64,000 nucleotides of DNA, taken from the NCBI GenBank assembly GCA_018241225.1, contig JAFEEG010000023.1:1-64000 (forward strand), in the 5' to 3' direction. Shown in pieces: positions 43,945-55,382 of the stretch. The notes beneath the pieces are model-generated. The model had not been told where the DNA came from and made no database searches. It saw only the letters and a list, made by a program, of their open reading frames with translations. The position numbers and the translations under genes are program-made. The first letter of the stretch is position 1; each line of letters opens with the position of its first letter. This DNA comes from Pseudomonadota bacterium. Lineage in GTDB: Bacteria; Pseudomonadota; Gammaproteobacteria; Burkholderiales; Burkholderiaceae_C.

Positions 43945-44379
43945 TTACAGGTGACGGATCAGGAAGACGGTCAGGAAGCCCGCGCCCATGAAGGCCAGCG
44001 TGGCCACCAGCGAACGTGGTGAGAGGCGCGAGAGCCCGCACACGCCGTGGCCGCTGGTGCAGCCCGAGCCCAGGCGCGTGCCGAAGCCCACCAGCAGGCC
44101 GGCCACCACGATGGCGCCATGGCCGGCATCGATGCGCGGTGCGTCCAGCCACCCGGCGGGCGCCAACCATGCGAAGGTGGCCGGCGCGGCCAGCATGCCC
44201 AGCAGGAAGGCGATGCGCCAGCCGGTGTCTCCAGCGCGCGGCGCGAGCAAGCCGCCCACGATGCCGCTGATGCCCAGCACGCGGCCGTTGAACAGGATGA
44301 AGATGGCGGCCGCCAGCCCCAGCACCAAGCCGCCCGCCAAGGACGCCCAGGGCGTGAAATGAGTCCAGTCGATGGTCAT
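43945..44379 (-). CDS. YeeE/YedE-type sulfur transporter, half protein (N-terminal partner)
   Basis: Encodes 144 residues, mostly membrane helices. GGLVLGLAAAIFILFNGRVLGISGI and the signature GFGTRLGSGCTSGHGVCGLSRLSPRSL are typical of the first half of YeeE/YedE, including the conserved GSGCTSGHG cysteine that contacts sulfur substrates. It starts nine bases after the ArsR-type gene, in one operon with it and with the second half. The module moves sulfur compounds across the inner membrane. Confidence 0.9.
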   Translation of the reverse strand: MTIDWTHFTPWASLAGGLVLGLAAAIFILFNGRVLGISGIVGGLLAPRAGDTGWRIAFLLGMLAAPATFAWLAPAGWLDAPRIDAGHGAIVVAGLLVGFGTRLGSGCTSGHGVCGLSRLSPRSLVATLAFMGAGFLTVFLIRHL

Positions 44380-44388
44380 GGTGCTTGC

Positions 44389-44754
44389 CTATTCTTTCTT
44401 GGCTTTTGCGGGGGCGCGCGGCCGGCGCCTGGCCGTTGCGGCGCCGGGCTTGCAGAACTGCGCGTACAGCGTCTGGATCACGGCCATGGCCTCGTCGCTG
44501 GCCAGCGAGTAGTAGATGTTCTTTCCGTCGCGCCGAGTGGTAACCAGCTCTTCTTCGCGAAGCACGGTGAGCTGCTGCGACAAGGTGGGCTGCACGATGC
44601 CCAGCCCTTCTTCCAGCTCGCCCACGCGGGCCTCGCCCTGGGAGAGGTAGCACAGGATGAGCAAGCGGTCGGGGTTGGACAGCACCTTCAGCAGGCCGCA
44701 CGCCTCGCGCGCGGCCTCCTGCATCTGTTCGAGTGAAAGTGGCAAGCCGGTCAT
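44389..44754 (-). CDS. ArsR-family regulator, BigR/SqrR-like sulfane-sulfur sensor
   Basis: Encodes 121 residues with an ArsR winged helix: LKVLSNPDRLLILCYL, VGELEEGLGIVQPTLSQQLTVLREEELVTTRRDGK. Two cysteines, Cys35 (ILCYL) and Cys101 (QFCKPG), are 66 residues apart, the same spacing as the redox pair Cys42/Cys108 of Xylella BigR; oxidation by persulfides forms a bond and releases DNA. The C-terminus is Lys/Arg/Ala-rich. It is divergent from the metallo-beta-lactamase-fold gene (44851) and first in the operon with the YeeE pair, the known bigR layout. Confidence 0.88.
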   Translation of the reverse strand: MTGLPLSLEQMQEAAREACGLLKVLSNPDRLLILCYLSQGEARVGELEEGLGIVQPTLSQQLTVLREEELVTTRRDGKNIYYSLASDEAMAVIQTLYAQFCKPGAATARRRPRAPAKAKKE

Positions 44755-44792
44755 GGTGTCGGGTCGGATATCAGTTTCCGTGCAGATATTCT

Positions 44793-44822
44793 ATTGAATA
44801 ACAATCTATCATGCAATATATT
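44793..44822 (+). promoter_or_regulatory. sigma70 promoter with overlapping AT-rich operator for the hydrolase gene
   Basis: TTGAAT (44794-44799), a 17-base spacer and TATATT (44817-44822) form a good promoter pointing to the gene at 44851. An ATTG-N5-CAAT inverted repeat (44793-44805) covers the -35 box. This AT-rich patch stands out from its G+C-rich surroundings and is the likely BigR-type binding site. Confidence 0.7.
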
Positions 44823-44850
44823 ATCTTCTAGAGAACTGAAGGAGAAAGAC

Positions 44851-45714
44851 ATGTCCAAGCCCCAGGTCCACGGCATCTTCGACCCCGCCACCTGGACCGT
44901 GACCTACGTGGTGCACGACGGCCCGGGCACGGCCTGCGCCGTCGTCGATTCCGTGCTCGACTACGACCCCAAGTCGGGCCGCACCCGCACCACGTCCGCC
45001 GACAAGGTCATCGACTACGTGCAGGCCCGGGGCCTGAAGGTCGAATGGATCCTGGAAACCCACGCGCATGCCGACCACCTGAGCGCGGCGCCCTATCTCA
45101 AGGCCCGCCTGGGTGGCCGCACCGGCATCGGCGAGCACATTTCGGCGGTGCAGAAGGTGTTCAAGGGCATCTTCAACCTGGAGCCCGGGTTCCGTCACGA
45201 CGGCTCGCAGTTCGACCACCTGTTCCATGACGGCGAGGTGTTTGCGATCGGCGAGATGCAAGCCCAGGTGCTGCACGTGCCTGGCCACACACCCGCCGAC
45301 GTGGCCTACCGCATCGGCGACGCGGTGTTTGTCGGCGACACCCTGTTCATGCCCGACGTGGGCACCGCGCGCTGCGACTTTCCCGGTGGCGATGCGCACA
45401 CGCTCTACGCCTCGGTGCGAAAGATCCTGGCACTGCCGCCGCAGGCTCGCCTGTTCATGTGCCACGACTATCCGCCCGAGGGCCGGCCGGTTGCGTTCGA
45501 GACCACGGTGGCCGAGCAGCGCGCAAAGAACATCCACATCCGCGAAGGCGTTGCCGAAGAAGAGTTCGTCGCCATGCGCAACCGGCGCGATGCCACGCTG
45601 GAGATGCCGGTGCTGATCCTGCCGGCCGTACAGGTGAACGTGCGCGCCGGCGAAATGCCGCCCAAGGAAGACAACGGGGTCTCCTTCCTGAAGATTCCGA
45701 TCAACGCACTTTGA
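44851..45714 (+). CDS. blh: metallo-beta-lactamase-fold hydrolase, Blh/persulfide dioxygenase-like
   Basis: Encodes 287 residues from ATG 44851, with GAAGGAG upstream. The metal motif THAHADH is intact (His71, His73, Asp75, His76); further ligands lie in VPGHTPAD, FVGDTLFMPDVG and the CHDYPP block. Length and motifs match the Blh group linked to BigR and the ETHE1-like persulfide dioxygenases. It probably oxidises glutathione persulfide or detoxifies sulfide. It is divergent from the BigR-like gene and shares its control region. Its stop lies three bases from the stop of the convergent MalQ-TreY gene. Confidence 0.88.
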   Translation: MSKPQVHGIFDPATWTVTYVVHDGPGTACAVVDSVLDYDPKSGRTRTTSADKVIDYVQARGLKVEWILETHAHADHLSAAPYLKARLGGRTGIGEHISAVQKVFKGIFNLEPGFRHDGSQFDHLFHDGEVFAIGEMQAQVLHVPGHTPADVAYRIGDAVFVGDTLFMPDVGTARCDFPGGDAHTLYASVRKILALPPQARLFMCHDYPPEGRPVAFETTVAEQRAKNIHIREGVAEEEFVAMRNRRDATLEMPVLILPAVQVNVRAGEMPPKEDNGVSFLKIPINAL

Positions 45715-45717
45715 AGC

Positions 45718-48700
45718 TCAGGCGCGAGGCGGCGCCTCGCCGACCAATACCGCGCCCGGAAAGTGCGTCAGCAGGTCGCACAGGGCCAGCTCCGTGCCCA
45801 ACGCATGCGCCTGGCCCGTCAGGCAATCGGACACCTGCAGGCCCGCCAGCTCCACCGGCAGCCGCACGCAGGTGTCGCCCCAGGCCGGCCCGCGCCAGGA
45901 TGGGTTTCGCGCTTGCGCATCGCCGGCCATGGCCGTGGCCAGCGCGGCGAACTGGCGCACCACGATCACCAGCACCACGCTGCCCTCGTGCCGGCGCAGG
46001 AAGGCCACCACGTAGGCGGCGTGCCGGCCCGTGGCTTCGAGCGCCTGGTAGCTGCCGCACTGGAACAGCGCCGGCATCCGCTCGCGCAGTTGCAGCAGCC
46101 GCCAGCTGGCCCATAGCTTGGCGCGACCGTCGGGCGCTTGCTCGACCAGGCCGCGCACGGCTTCGGGCAGGTCCTCGGCCTGCGCAAGTTGCTGCAGTTC
46201 GTCGAGCATGGCCATGCGCTGCGCGTAGTCCACCGGCCGCCGGTTGTCCGGGTCGACCAGGCTGCGCTCGATCAGCTCGCAGCCCTGGTAGACGTCGGGC
46301 ACGCCCGGCGAGCTGAACTTGAGCAGGGCCAGGCTCAGGGACGACAGGGCCGCGAAGGCGTCCAGCGCATGCACGAAGTCCATCAGATCGGGAAGGAAGG
46401 CGTTGCCGCCCTCCTCCGCCAGCGCACCGCGCACCAGGCCCTCCAGCGCGGCTTCATAGCCGGCATCCGGCTGCGTCCAGCTGGTGCCGCGCTTGCTTTC
46501 GCGCACGGCCTTGCGCATGTAGGCCACCATGCGTTCGACAAAGTCCGCGGCGGGCTCGGGCCAAGCGGGCAATGCGCCCACCAGCGTCTGGTAGAACAGG
46601 TATTCGTGCGCCGGCTGCACAACGGCGCACAAGGGCGCATTCATCTTGCGCCAGCGCGTGACCGCGTCGCGCCAAGCGTCCACCCGCTCGGCCAGCAGGT
46701 CGATGCGCAGCCGCACGTCCTCCGAGCGCTTGCTGTCGTGCGTCGAGGTGGCCAGCATGGTGTGCGGCCAGCGGCGCTGGCGATCCAGGCTCGCCTCGTG
46801 AAAGGCTTGCACCGACAGGCCGATGCGGTCTGGCTCGCCACCCACCTCGTTGAGCGAACTCAAGGGAAAGTAACGGTAGAAGGCCGTGTCCTCCACGCCC
46901 TTGGCCGCCACCGGTGCGCTGTACTGCTGGAAGCGCCGCGCAAAGCGCCGCACGTCGGGCAGCAGTTGCGGCGAGGCGCCGGCCACGCACCGGCCCAGCA
47001 AGGCTTCACGCAAGAAGGTCCAAAGGCTCGGTTCAGGCTGGCCGAGCCGCTCGCGTGCCGCGGCAATGGCCTGGTCGACAAAGCGCACGTCCTGCTCGCT
47101 TGCCTCTTCGCCGTTGTAGGTGCGGTAGACCGGCATGCCGGCCGCCACGGCGGCAATTGCTTCGCGCAGGGCGTTGAGCGTGTGGTCGCGGGTGCGCCGG
47201 TCGGCCTTGGCAATGGCGTGCAGGGCCCGCGCCAGCACCTCCAGGTCGGATGCGAGCGTGCCGGTGGCCACCGACAGGCGCGCCTCGTAGGCCACCTCGG
47301 CAAAGTCCTGCGCGTCGCCGGTGAACGCATGCCACAGCGCCACCAGCGGCGCGGCACCCCGGGCGTCGACCAGCACGCCGTTGGCCACGTTGGCAAAGCG
47401 ATAGCCCGTGGTGCCGTGGATGGACCAGGACACGGGCACGTCCTCACCCGCCCCGGCGATCTTCTCGGCCACCACGTACAGCGGCTTGACGGGCTTGCCC
47501 GCCGCCCGCAGCCGCGCCGCATGGCCAGCCTGCAGCCGCGCAAAGTAGGCGGCCGGGTCGAACAGGCCGTCGGGGTGATCGATGCGCAGGCCGTCGACGA
47601 CGCCCGCTGCAGCCAGGTCCAGCGCGAGGCCGTGCGTGGCCTCGAACACGTCTTCGCGCTCGGTGCGCAGGGCGGCCAGCTCGTTCACGTCGAAGAAGCG
47701 CCGGTAGTTGATCTCGTCGGCCGCGCAGCGCCAGTGCGCGAGCCGCCAGGCTTGCGAGTCCATCAGCGCGTGCAGGCTGTCGCGGCCTTCGGGGCAATTG
47801 ATGGCGTCGACTTCGCGCTGCAGGGCTGCCTCGTCGCCGCTGGCCAGCGCTGCCTGCAGCCGCATGAACAGGCTGTCGGGCGCAACCGGAAAGCGGTGCT
47901 CGAAGTAGCGCACGCTCCAGCGGTTGTGTTCGCGCTCGTAGGCCAGGCACAACTCGCCGCGCGCCAGCACCTCGCCGTAGGGCGCGCCCAGCACCGGCAG
48001 CAGCACCTTGCCGGCCAGGCCCGGCGTGGCGGACTGCCAGTCGATGTCGAAGAAGCCGGCATACACCGAGCCCGCGCCTTTTTCCAGCACGTCGTTCCAC
48101 CAGGCGTTGTCGCCGCCGAGCACGCCCATGTGGTTGGGCACCAGGTCGATGAGCTGGCCCATGCCGTGGCGCTGCAGCGCTTCGCACAGGCGCCGGTAGG
48201 CTGGCATGCCGCCCAGCTCGGGGCTGATCTCGTCGTGGGCGACCACGTCGTAGCCGTGCAGGCTGCCGGGTCGCGCGCGGTGGATGGGCGAGCAGTACAC
48301 ATGGCTGATGCCCAGGCGCGCCAGGTACGGCACGATGGCCGCCGCCGCGTCGAAGCCGAAGTCCTTGTGCAGCTGAAGCCTGTAGGTGGCGCGCGGAATG
48401 CTCGCCGCGCTGCGCTGCGGACGGGCATCGGCCACCGCGGCCAGCACCTGCCGCAGGGGCTGCGACTGCCACAAGGCCTGCAGGCCTGCCGAATACTTGC
48501 GGCGCCAATTGGGGTGCTCGCTCACGGTGCCGGGCATGTTGGCCTGCTCGGCCTGGCCCAGCAGGTCTTCGAGCTGCACCGTCATCAGGCTGGACGGCGC
48601 GCGGGCCAGGTAGGCATGCACGGCGGCGTACAACCCGGCCGGTGGCGGCTCGCCCATGCGCTCGGGTGCCTCGAGCGGCATGCCCAGCGCTTCGGCCAGG

Positions 48701-50502
48701 CGCTCGCGCTCCTGCGCGCGCTGTGCCAGTCGCTCGTCCAGCGTCTGGCCGACGGGCAACTGGCCCAGCGCGTCCTGCGCGCGGATGTCGGCGGCAGACC
48801 ACCAGCCGGCCAGCGTGGGCAGGTCGTGCGTGCTCAGTGCCACCATGGCCTGGCGCGGATAGTCCTGCGGCGGGGTGTAGGCACCCTGCGCATCGCGCTC
48901 GAAGTACAGGAGCCTGTACGACAGCACGCCGTGGCGCCGCATGGCCGCACGCATCTCGTCGGGTACGGTGCCCAGGTCCTCGCCCACCACCATGCAGCGG
49001 TGGCGGCGGCTTTCCAGCGCCAGGATGGCGAACAGCGCCTCGTGCGGATAGCGCAGGTAGGCCCCGTCGGTGGCCTTGGCGCCCGCGGGAATCCAGAACA
49101 GGCGCATCAGCATCATCACGTGGTCGATGCGCAGCGCACCGGCGCCGCGCATGTTGGCGCGCAGCGCCTCGATGAAAGGCGCGAAGCCGCCTGTGGCCAG
49201 GCGGTCGGGGCGCAGCGGCAGCAGGCCCCAGTCCTGGCCCTGGCGGTTGAGCAGGTCGGGTGGCGCGCCAACGCTGGCACCTGCGGCAAAGCATGCAGCA
49301 TGGCGCCAGCTGTCGGCGCCGCCACGGTCCACCGACACGGCCAGGTCCAGGTACAGGCCAATGGGCATGCCCGCTGCGCTGCAGGCCTGCGCCACCTGCG
49401 CCAGTTGCCGGGCGGCCAGCCATTGCAGGTACTGGAAGAAGGCCACCTGGCGCGCATGACTTCGCTCGAAGGCGCGCACCCGTGCCCCGTGGCGATCGCG
49501 CCAGTCGGCCGGCCAGGCGGGCCAGCCCCAGGCTGCCGGGTCTTGTGCATGCAGGTGAGCCTGCAGCGCATCGAACAAGGCCTGCGCCTGCAGCGCCTCG
49601 CCGCCTTCGGCGCAGAACCGCGCGAAGTCGCGCATCGTTGCATCGTGCAGGCCACGATCGTGAATGTCGGCAAAAAGAAGCGCAAGGACCTCGCGCTTGG
49701 CGGCCCACACGCCGGCATGGTCCACCAGCGGCGCCTCGCGCAGCGCCGCCAGGCGCTGCTGGAACGCGGGCGATTGCACCAGCCGCCGCGCCGCAACGCA
49801 GCCCTCGAAGCCCGGCACCGCCTCGACGTCGATGTACATCACGTTGAGCCAGGAGCGCGACGAGGGACTGTACGGGCTGGCGTGCGCCGGGTTGTGCGGG
49901 AACAGCGCATGCAGCGGGTTGAGCCCGACAAAGGCCGCACCCTCGCCCGCCGCCTGCGCCACCAGTTGGCGCAGATCGCCAAGGTCGCCCATGCCCCAGT
50001 TGCGCTGCGAACGCAGGCCGTACAGCTGCACGGCAATGCCCCAAAGGCGCGCACCGTCGGCCAACGCGCTCGGCTCGTGGCAACGTTGCGGTGCGCAGAT
50101 GAGCAGCGTGCTGCCCGCCAGGCCATCCACCGTCAGCCGGTGGTAGCCCCAGGGCAAGGGCAACGGCACGCGCAGGTGCGTGCCGCCCTCGCAGGACTGG
50201 GCCTGGCCGACATGCGCCGTGCCTGCCTCGTCCACCACGCGCCAATGCAGCCGCTGCGCGCAGGTGCCTGCGGCCAGCGGCACGCACAAGCCCGCGGCGC
50301 CCTCTTCCACCACCACGTACGGTGGCAGGGCCTGCGCCGGCGCTGGTGGGTCGAAGGCGCCCACGTCGCGCAGCAGGGCTTGCATGGCCTCGGACGAGAT
50401 GGCGTGCCGCCGGCCCCAGATGTCGTCGTACTCGGGCTCGATGCCATGCGCCTCGCACAGCCGGCGCAGTTCGGCATCGCCCGACGACGCGATGTCAGTC
50501 AT
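45718..50502 (-). CDS. malQ-treY: fusion of 4-alpha-glucanotransferase (MalQ) and maltooligosyltrehalose synthase (TreY)
   Basis: Encodes about 1,594 residues in one frame from ATG 50502. Residues 1 to about 690 are MalQ, with Asp460 (GALRIDHVM), Glu508 (VVGEDLG) and Asp560 (STHDLP). From about 702 it is TreY: SIPRATYRLQLHKDFGF, Asp975 (LRIDHPDG), Glu1013 (VVAEKIAG), and GVEDTAFYRYFPL. MalQ rearranges malto-oligosaccharides; TreY turns their reducing end into a trehalose unit, which TreZ then cuts. Usually these are two proteins. The start overlaps treZ by eight bases, so translation is coupled. It is the last gene of the glg/tre operon. Confidence 0.93.
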   Translation of the reverse strand: MTDIASSGDAELRRLCEAHGIEPEYDDIWGRRHAISSEAMQALLRDVGAFDPPAPAQALPPYVVVEEGAAGLCVPLAAGTCAQRLHWRVVDEAGTAHVGQAQSCEGGTHLRVPLPLPWGYHRLTVDGLAGSTLLICAPQRCHEPSALADGARLWGIAVQLYGLRSQRNWGMGDLGDLRQLVAQAAGEGAAFVGLNPLHALFPHNPAHASPYSPSSRSWLNVMYIDVEAVPGFEGCVAARRLVQSPAFQQRLAALREAPLVDHAGVWAAKREVLALLFADIHDRGLHDATMRDFARFCAEGGEALQAQALFDALQAHLHAQDPAAWGWPAWPADWRDRHGARVRAFERSHARQVAFFQYLQWLAARQLAQVAQACSAAGMPIGLYLDLAVSVDRGGADSWRHAACFAAGASVGAPPDLLNRQGQDWGLLPLRPDRLATGGFAPFIEALRANMRGAGALRIDHVMMLMRLFWIPAGAKATDGAYLRYPHEALFAILALESRRHRCMVVGEDLGTVPDEMRAAMRRHGVLSYRLLYFERDAQGAYTPPQDYPRQAMVALSTHDLPTLAGWWSAADIRAQDALGQLPVGQTLDERLAQRAQERERLAEALGMPLEAPERMGEPPPAGLYAAVHAYLARAPSSLMTVQLEDLLGQAEQANMPGTVSEHPNWRRKYSAGLQALWQSQPLRQVLAAVADARPQRSAASIPRATYRLQLHKDFGFDAAAAIVPYLARLGISHVYCSPIHRARPGSLHGYDVVAHDEISPELGGMPAYRRLCEALQRHGMGQLIDLVPNHMGVLGGDNAWWNDVLEKGAGSVYAGFFDIDWQSATPGLAGKVLLPVLGAPYGEVLARGELCLAYEREHNRWSVRYFEHRFPVAPDSLFMRLQAALASGDEAALQREVDAINCPEGRDSLHALMDSQAWRLAHWRCAADEINYRRFFDVNELAALRTEREDVFEATHGLALDLAAAGVVDGLRIDHPDGLFDPAAYFARLQAGHAARLRAAGKPVKPLYVVAEKIAGAGEDVPVSWSIHGTTGYRFANVANGVLVDARGAAPLVALWHAFTGDAQDFAEVAYEARLSVATGTLASDLEVLARALHAIAKADRRTRDHTLNALREAIAAVAAGMPVYRTYNGEEASEQDVRFVDQAIAAARERLGQPEPSLWTFLREALLGRCVAGASPQLLPDVRRFARRFQQYSAPVAAKGVEDTAFYRYFPLSSLNEVGGEPDRIGLSVQAFHEASLDRQRRWPHTMLATSTHDSKRSEDVRLRIDLLAERVDAWRDAVTRWRKMNAPLCAVVQPAHEYLFYQTLVGALPAWPEPAADFVERMVAYMRKAVRESKRGTSWTQPDAGYEAALEGLVRGALAEEGGNAFLPDLMDFVHALDAFAALSSLSLALLKFSSPGVPDVYQGCELIERSLVDPDNRRPVDYAQRMAMLDELQQLAQAEDLPEAVRGLVEQAPDGRAKLWASWRLLQLRERMPALFQCGSYQALEATGRHAAYVVAFLRRHEGSVVLVIVVRQFAALATAMAGDAQARNPSWRGPAWGDTCVRLPVELAGLQVSDCLTGQAHALGTELALCDLLTHFPGAVLVGEAPPRA

Positions 50503-52365
50503 CGCGGTCGTCCTGGACGGCGGCCCACACGCCGCCGGGCAGCATGAGCAGGCGCTGCTCGTCGGGCGCCGGCAGGTTGGCGCCTTCGGCGTAGACCAGC
50601 CGCCCCGGCAGCCGGACCACCTCGCGCCCGGCCTGCCCGAAGTTGGCCAGCAGGTGCAGCAGGCTGTGGCTGCCCAGTTGCCAGGTGACGCGCAGCAGCC
50701 CTTCGTGCGCCGCGTGGTGCCACAGTGCGCTGCCGTGCGCCATGCGCGGCACGATGTGGGCGCGGCGCGCGGCCAGCAAGGCGCGCGTGCGCCGAAGCGC
50801 CGCCGCATGGGCCGGCACCTCGCGCTCTTCCCAGGCCAGCTTGGAAGCCATGAAAGTACCTTCGGCGTTGGGGTCCGGGATGGCGGCCTGCCCGTCCTGC
50901 CCCGCGAAGGCGGCAAAGCCCGCGAACTCGGCGCGCCGCCCGCGCGCCACCGCCTGGCCCAGGTCCGTGTCGCCGTAGTCGCAGAAGTAGAGAAAAGGCG
51001 TGTGCGCCGCAAACTCCTCACCCATGAAGAGCATGGGCACGTGCGGCGACAGCAGCAGGCAGGCGCGCGCCGCCTGCACCATCAGCGGGTCGGCCAGCAT
51101 GTCGATGCGTTCGCCCAGCGCGCGGTTGCCGACCTGGTCGTGCGTCTGCAGGTGAGAGACGAAGGCCTCCAGCGGCAGGCCGTCGCAAGGCTCGCCGCGC
51201 GGCTGCCCGTTGCGGCAGGCCGAGGGCTCGCCGGCATAGACGAAGCCGCGCCCCAGGGCCAGCGCAAGGCGCTTGAGCGGATCGGCCGCAAAGTCCTGGT
51301 AGTAGCCCTCGGTCTCGCCGGTGAGCAGCACGTGGGCGGCATGGTGCAGGTCGTCATTCCATTGCGCGGTGGCCTGCAGCGGCCGGCCGTGCGCGTCGCG
51401 GGCGAGCCGGTGCGCCTGGTTGTTCTCGTTCTCCAGCACCACGTGCACCTGGCGCGATTGGCCCGGTCCCTGGTGCAGCGCGGTGCACAGCGCCTGCACG
51501 ATGCAGGGCGTGGAGCTGTCGGCAATGGCATGCACCGCATCCAGCCGCAGGCCGTCGAAGCCGAATTCCTCCACCCAGTACAGCGCGTTGTGGATGAAGA
51601 ACTCGCGCACGGTTTGCGAGTGCGGCCCGTCGAAGTTGATGGCCGGCCCCCACGCCGTCTGCCGCGAGGCATCGAAGAAGGCCGGGCAGTAGGCATGCAG
51701 GTAGTTGCCGTCCGGCCCGAAGTGGTTGTAGACCACGTCCAGCAGCACCATCAGGCCCAGGCCGTGCGCCGTGTCCACCAGATGCTTGAGCTCGTCGGGC
51801 GTGCCGTAGCTCGACTCGGGCGCAAAGGGCAGCACGCCGTCGTAGCCCCAGCCGCGCTGGCCGGAAAACTCCGCCAGCGGCATCAGCTCGATGGCGGTGA
51901 TGCCCAGCGCCGCCAGCTCGGCCAGCCGGGCGCGCGCGGCGTTGAAGCTGCCTTCGGCGGTGAAGGTGCCCACGTGCAGCTCGTACACCACGGCCTCGTG
52001 CCACGGGCGGCCGGTCCATTCACCGTGCTGCCAGTCGTAGGCGCAGGGGTCGACCACGCGGCTTGCGCCGTGCACGTCGTGCGGGTTGGCGCGCGATGCC
52101 GGGTCGGGCACCACCAGGCCGTCGGCCGGGGCATCCGCCGGGCCATCGAGCAGGCGAAAACGGTAGTCGTCGGCCGCCTGTGCTTCGGGCAGCACCGCCT
52201 CGAACCAGCCGTCGCCCACCGATTCCATGGCCGCGGCGCGCCAGGCGGTGGCGGCCACAGGCAGGTGCTCGAGCACCAGCGTCGAGGCGGCCGGCGCCCA
52301 CAGGCGAAAGCGCACGCCGCCTCCTTCCTGCAGCTGCGCGCCAAAGGGCATGCGGTGGTCGCGCT

Positions 52366-52369
<4 letters not shown>
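50495..52369 (-). CDS. treZ: maltooligosyltrehalose trehalohydrolase
   Basis: Encodes 624 residues. It has an N-terminal beta-sandwich (VRFRLWAPAASTLVLEHL) followed by the GH13 barrel. Active-site residues are visible: Asp277 (FDGLRLDAVH), Glu313 (HVVLENENN) and the later Asp in QTHDQVGNR. GWGYDGVLPFAPESSYGTPDEL is typical of TreZ. It hydrolyses the alpha-1,4 bond next to the trehalose end made by TreY, releasing free trehalose. Its ATG overlaps the glgX stop (ATGA), and its 3' end overlaps the MalQ-TreY start by eight bases. Confidence 0.93.
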
Positions 52370-54497
<2,128 letters not shown>

Positions 54498-54501
<4 letters not shown>

Positions 54502-55355
54502 GGGTGCGCCCGTTCTTGCGGATCGGCAGACGTGCGGCTCGGCCAAGCGCCAACCGGCGTGGGCCGCCAGGCTGGCGGCGCATCGGTTCGCGGTGGTGCG
54601 CCCGGCTGCTCTTGCGGCGGCATGTGCGCCGCTGGAGCCTCTGGCGCGATGCCGGCCATGCGCTCGGCCCTGCGCGCCCTGCGGCCGGTGCCGCCGCGCG
54701 GCCACCATTCCTCGATGCGCTCGGCTGCCCAGTCCTTGCCGGCCAAGCCAAAGGCCAGTGCCAGCGCGAACACGACGCCGCCCAGGATGATCAGGAAGCT
54801 CTGGCGCACGATGTCGCCGCCCACCTTGACCTGGTCCAGCGCGATGAGCATCACGAACAGCAGGATGGCGCCCTGCACCACCTTGCCCAGCAGCGGCGCG
54901 TCCTGCATGTGCTCGCTGCGCCCGTAGCCGGTGACCGCATCGCCCAGGAACTTGGCGAAGTAGGCGCCGAAGGCCAGGACGAGCAGCGCCACGAACACAT
55001 TGGGCATGAACCACAGCACCCGGCCCACCAGGTCGGCCACGTAGGTCAGCCCCAGCGCGTTGATGGCCACCGTCAGGCCGATGAGGATCACCAGCCAGTA
55101 GGCCAGCGCGGCGAATACCGCGCTCGCATCCACCGCCATGCCGCCCTGGCGCAGGAAGTTGTCCATGCCCGAGCGCTCGGTGAGCACCTGGAAGTTGATG
55201 GCGTGCAGGCCGCGCACCACGGTGTAGCGAACCACCTTGGCCAGCAGCCAGGCCGCCAGCAGCACCGCCACGGCCAGCAGCACGCGCGGCATGTAGGCGC
55301 CGACCTGGACCAGGAAGGCGCGCAACGGCTCCAGTTGAATCGACAGGCTGTCCAT
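54498..55355 (-). CDS. MscS/CmpX-like membrane protein (conserved TM-helix family)
   Basis: Encodes about 285 residues from ATG 55355, with GAGGAGG upstream. Five hydrophobic segments are seen: near 22-44, 80-105, 112-135, 158-176 and 188-206. Repeats of the form LRQGGMAVDASAVFAALAYWLV and LLGKVVQGAILLFVMLIALDQ match the TM_helix family (PF05552) found in CmpX-type and small mechanosensitive-channel relatives. The standard MscS beta domain is not evident, so gating function is a guess. The last 80 residues are Pro/Ala/Arg-rich and probably disordered. It sits between treS-mak and glgX and overlaps glgX by four bases, which suggests that its level is tied to trehalose/glucan metabolism. Confidence 0.8.
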
Positions 55356-55382
55356 ATCCAAGTTCCTCCTCTTGCTGCCTGG

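Noticed and set aside
46138..50547. Plus-strand open frame of 1,469 codons opposite malQ-treY
   Set aside because: Antisense to two complete, motif-bearing enzymes; its translation has no recognisable motif.
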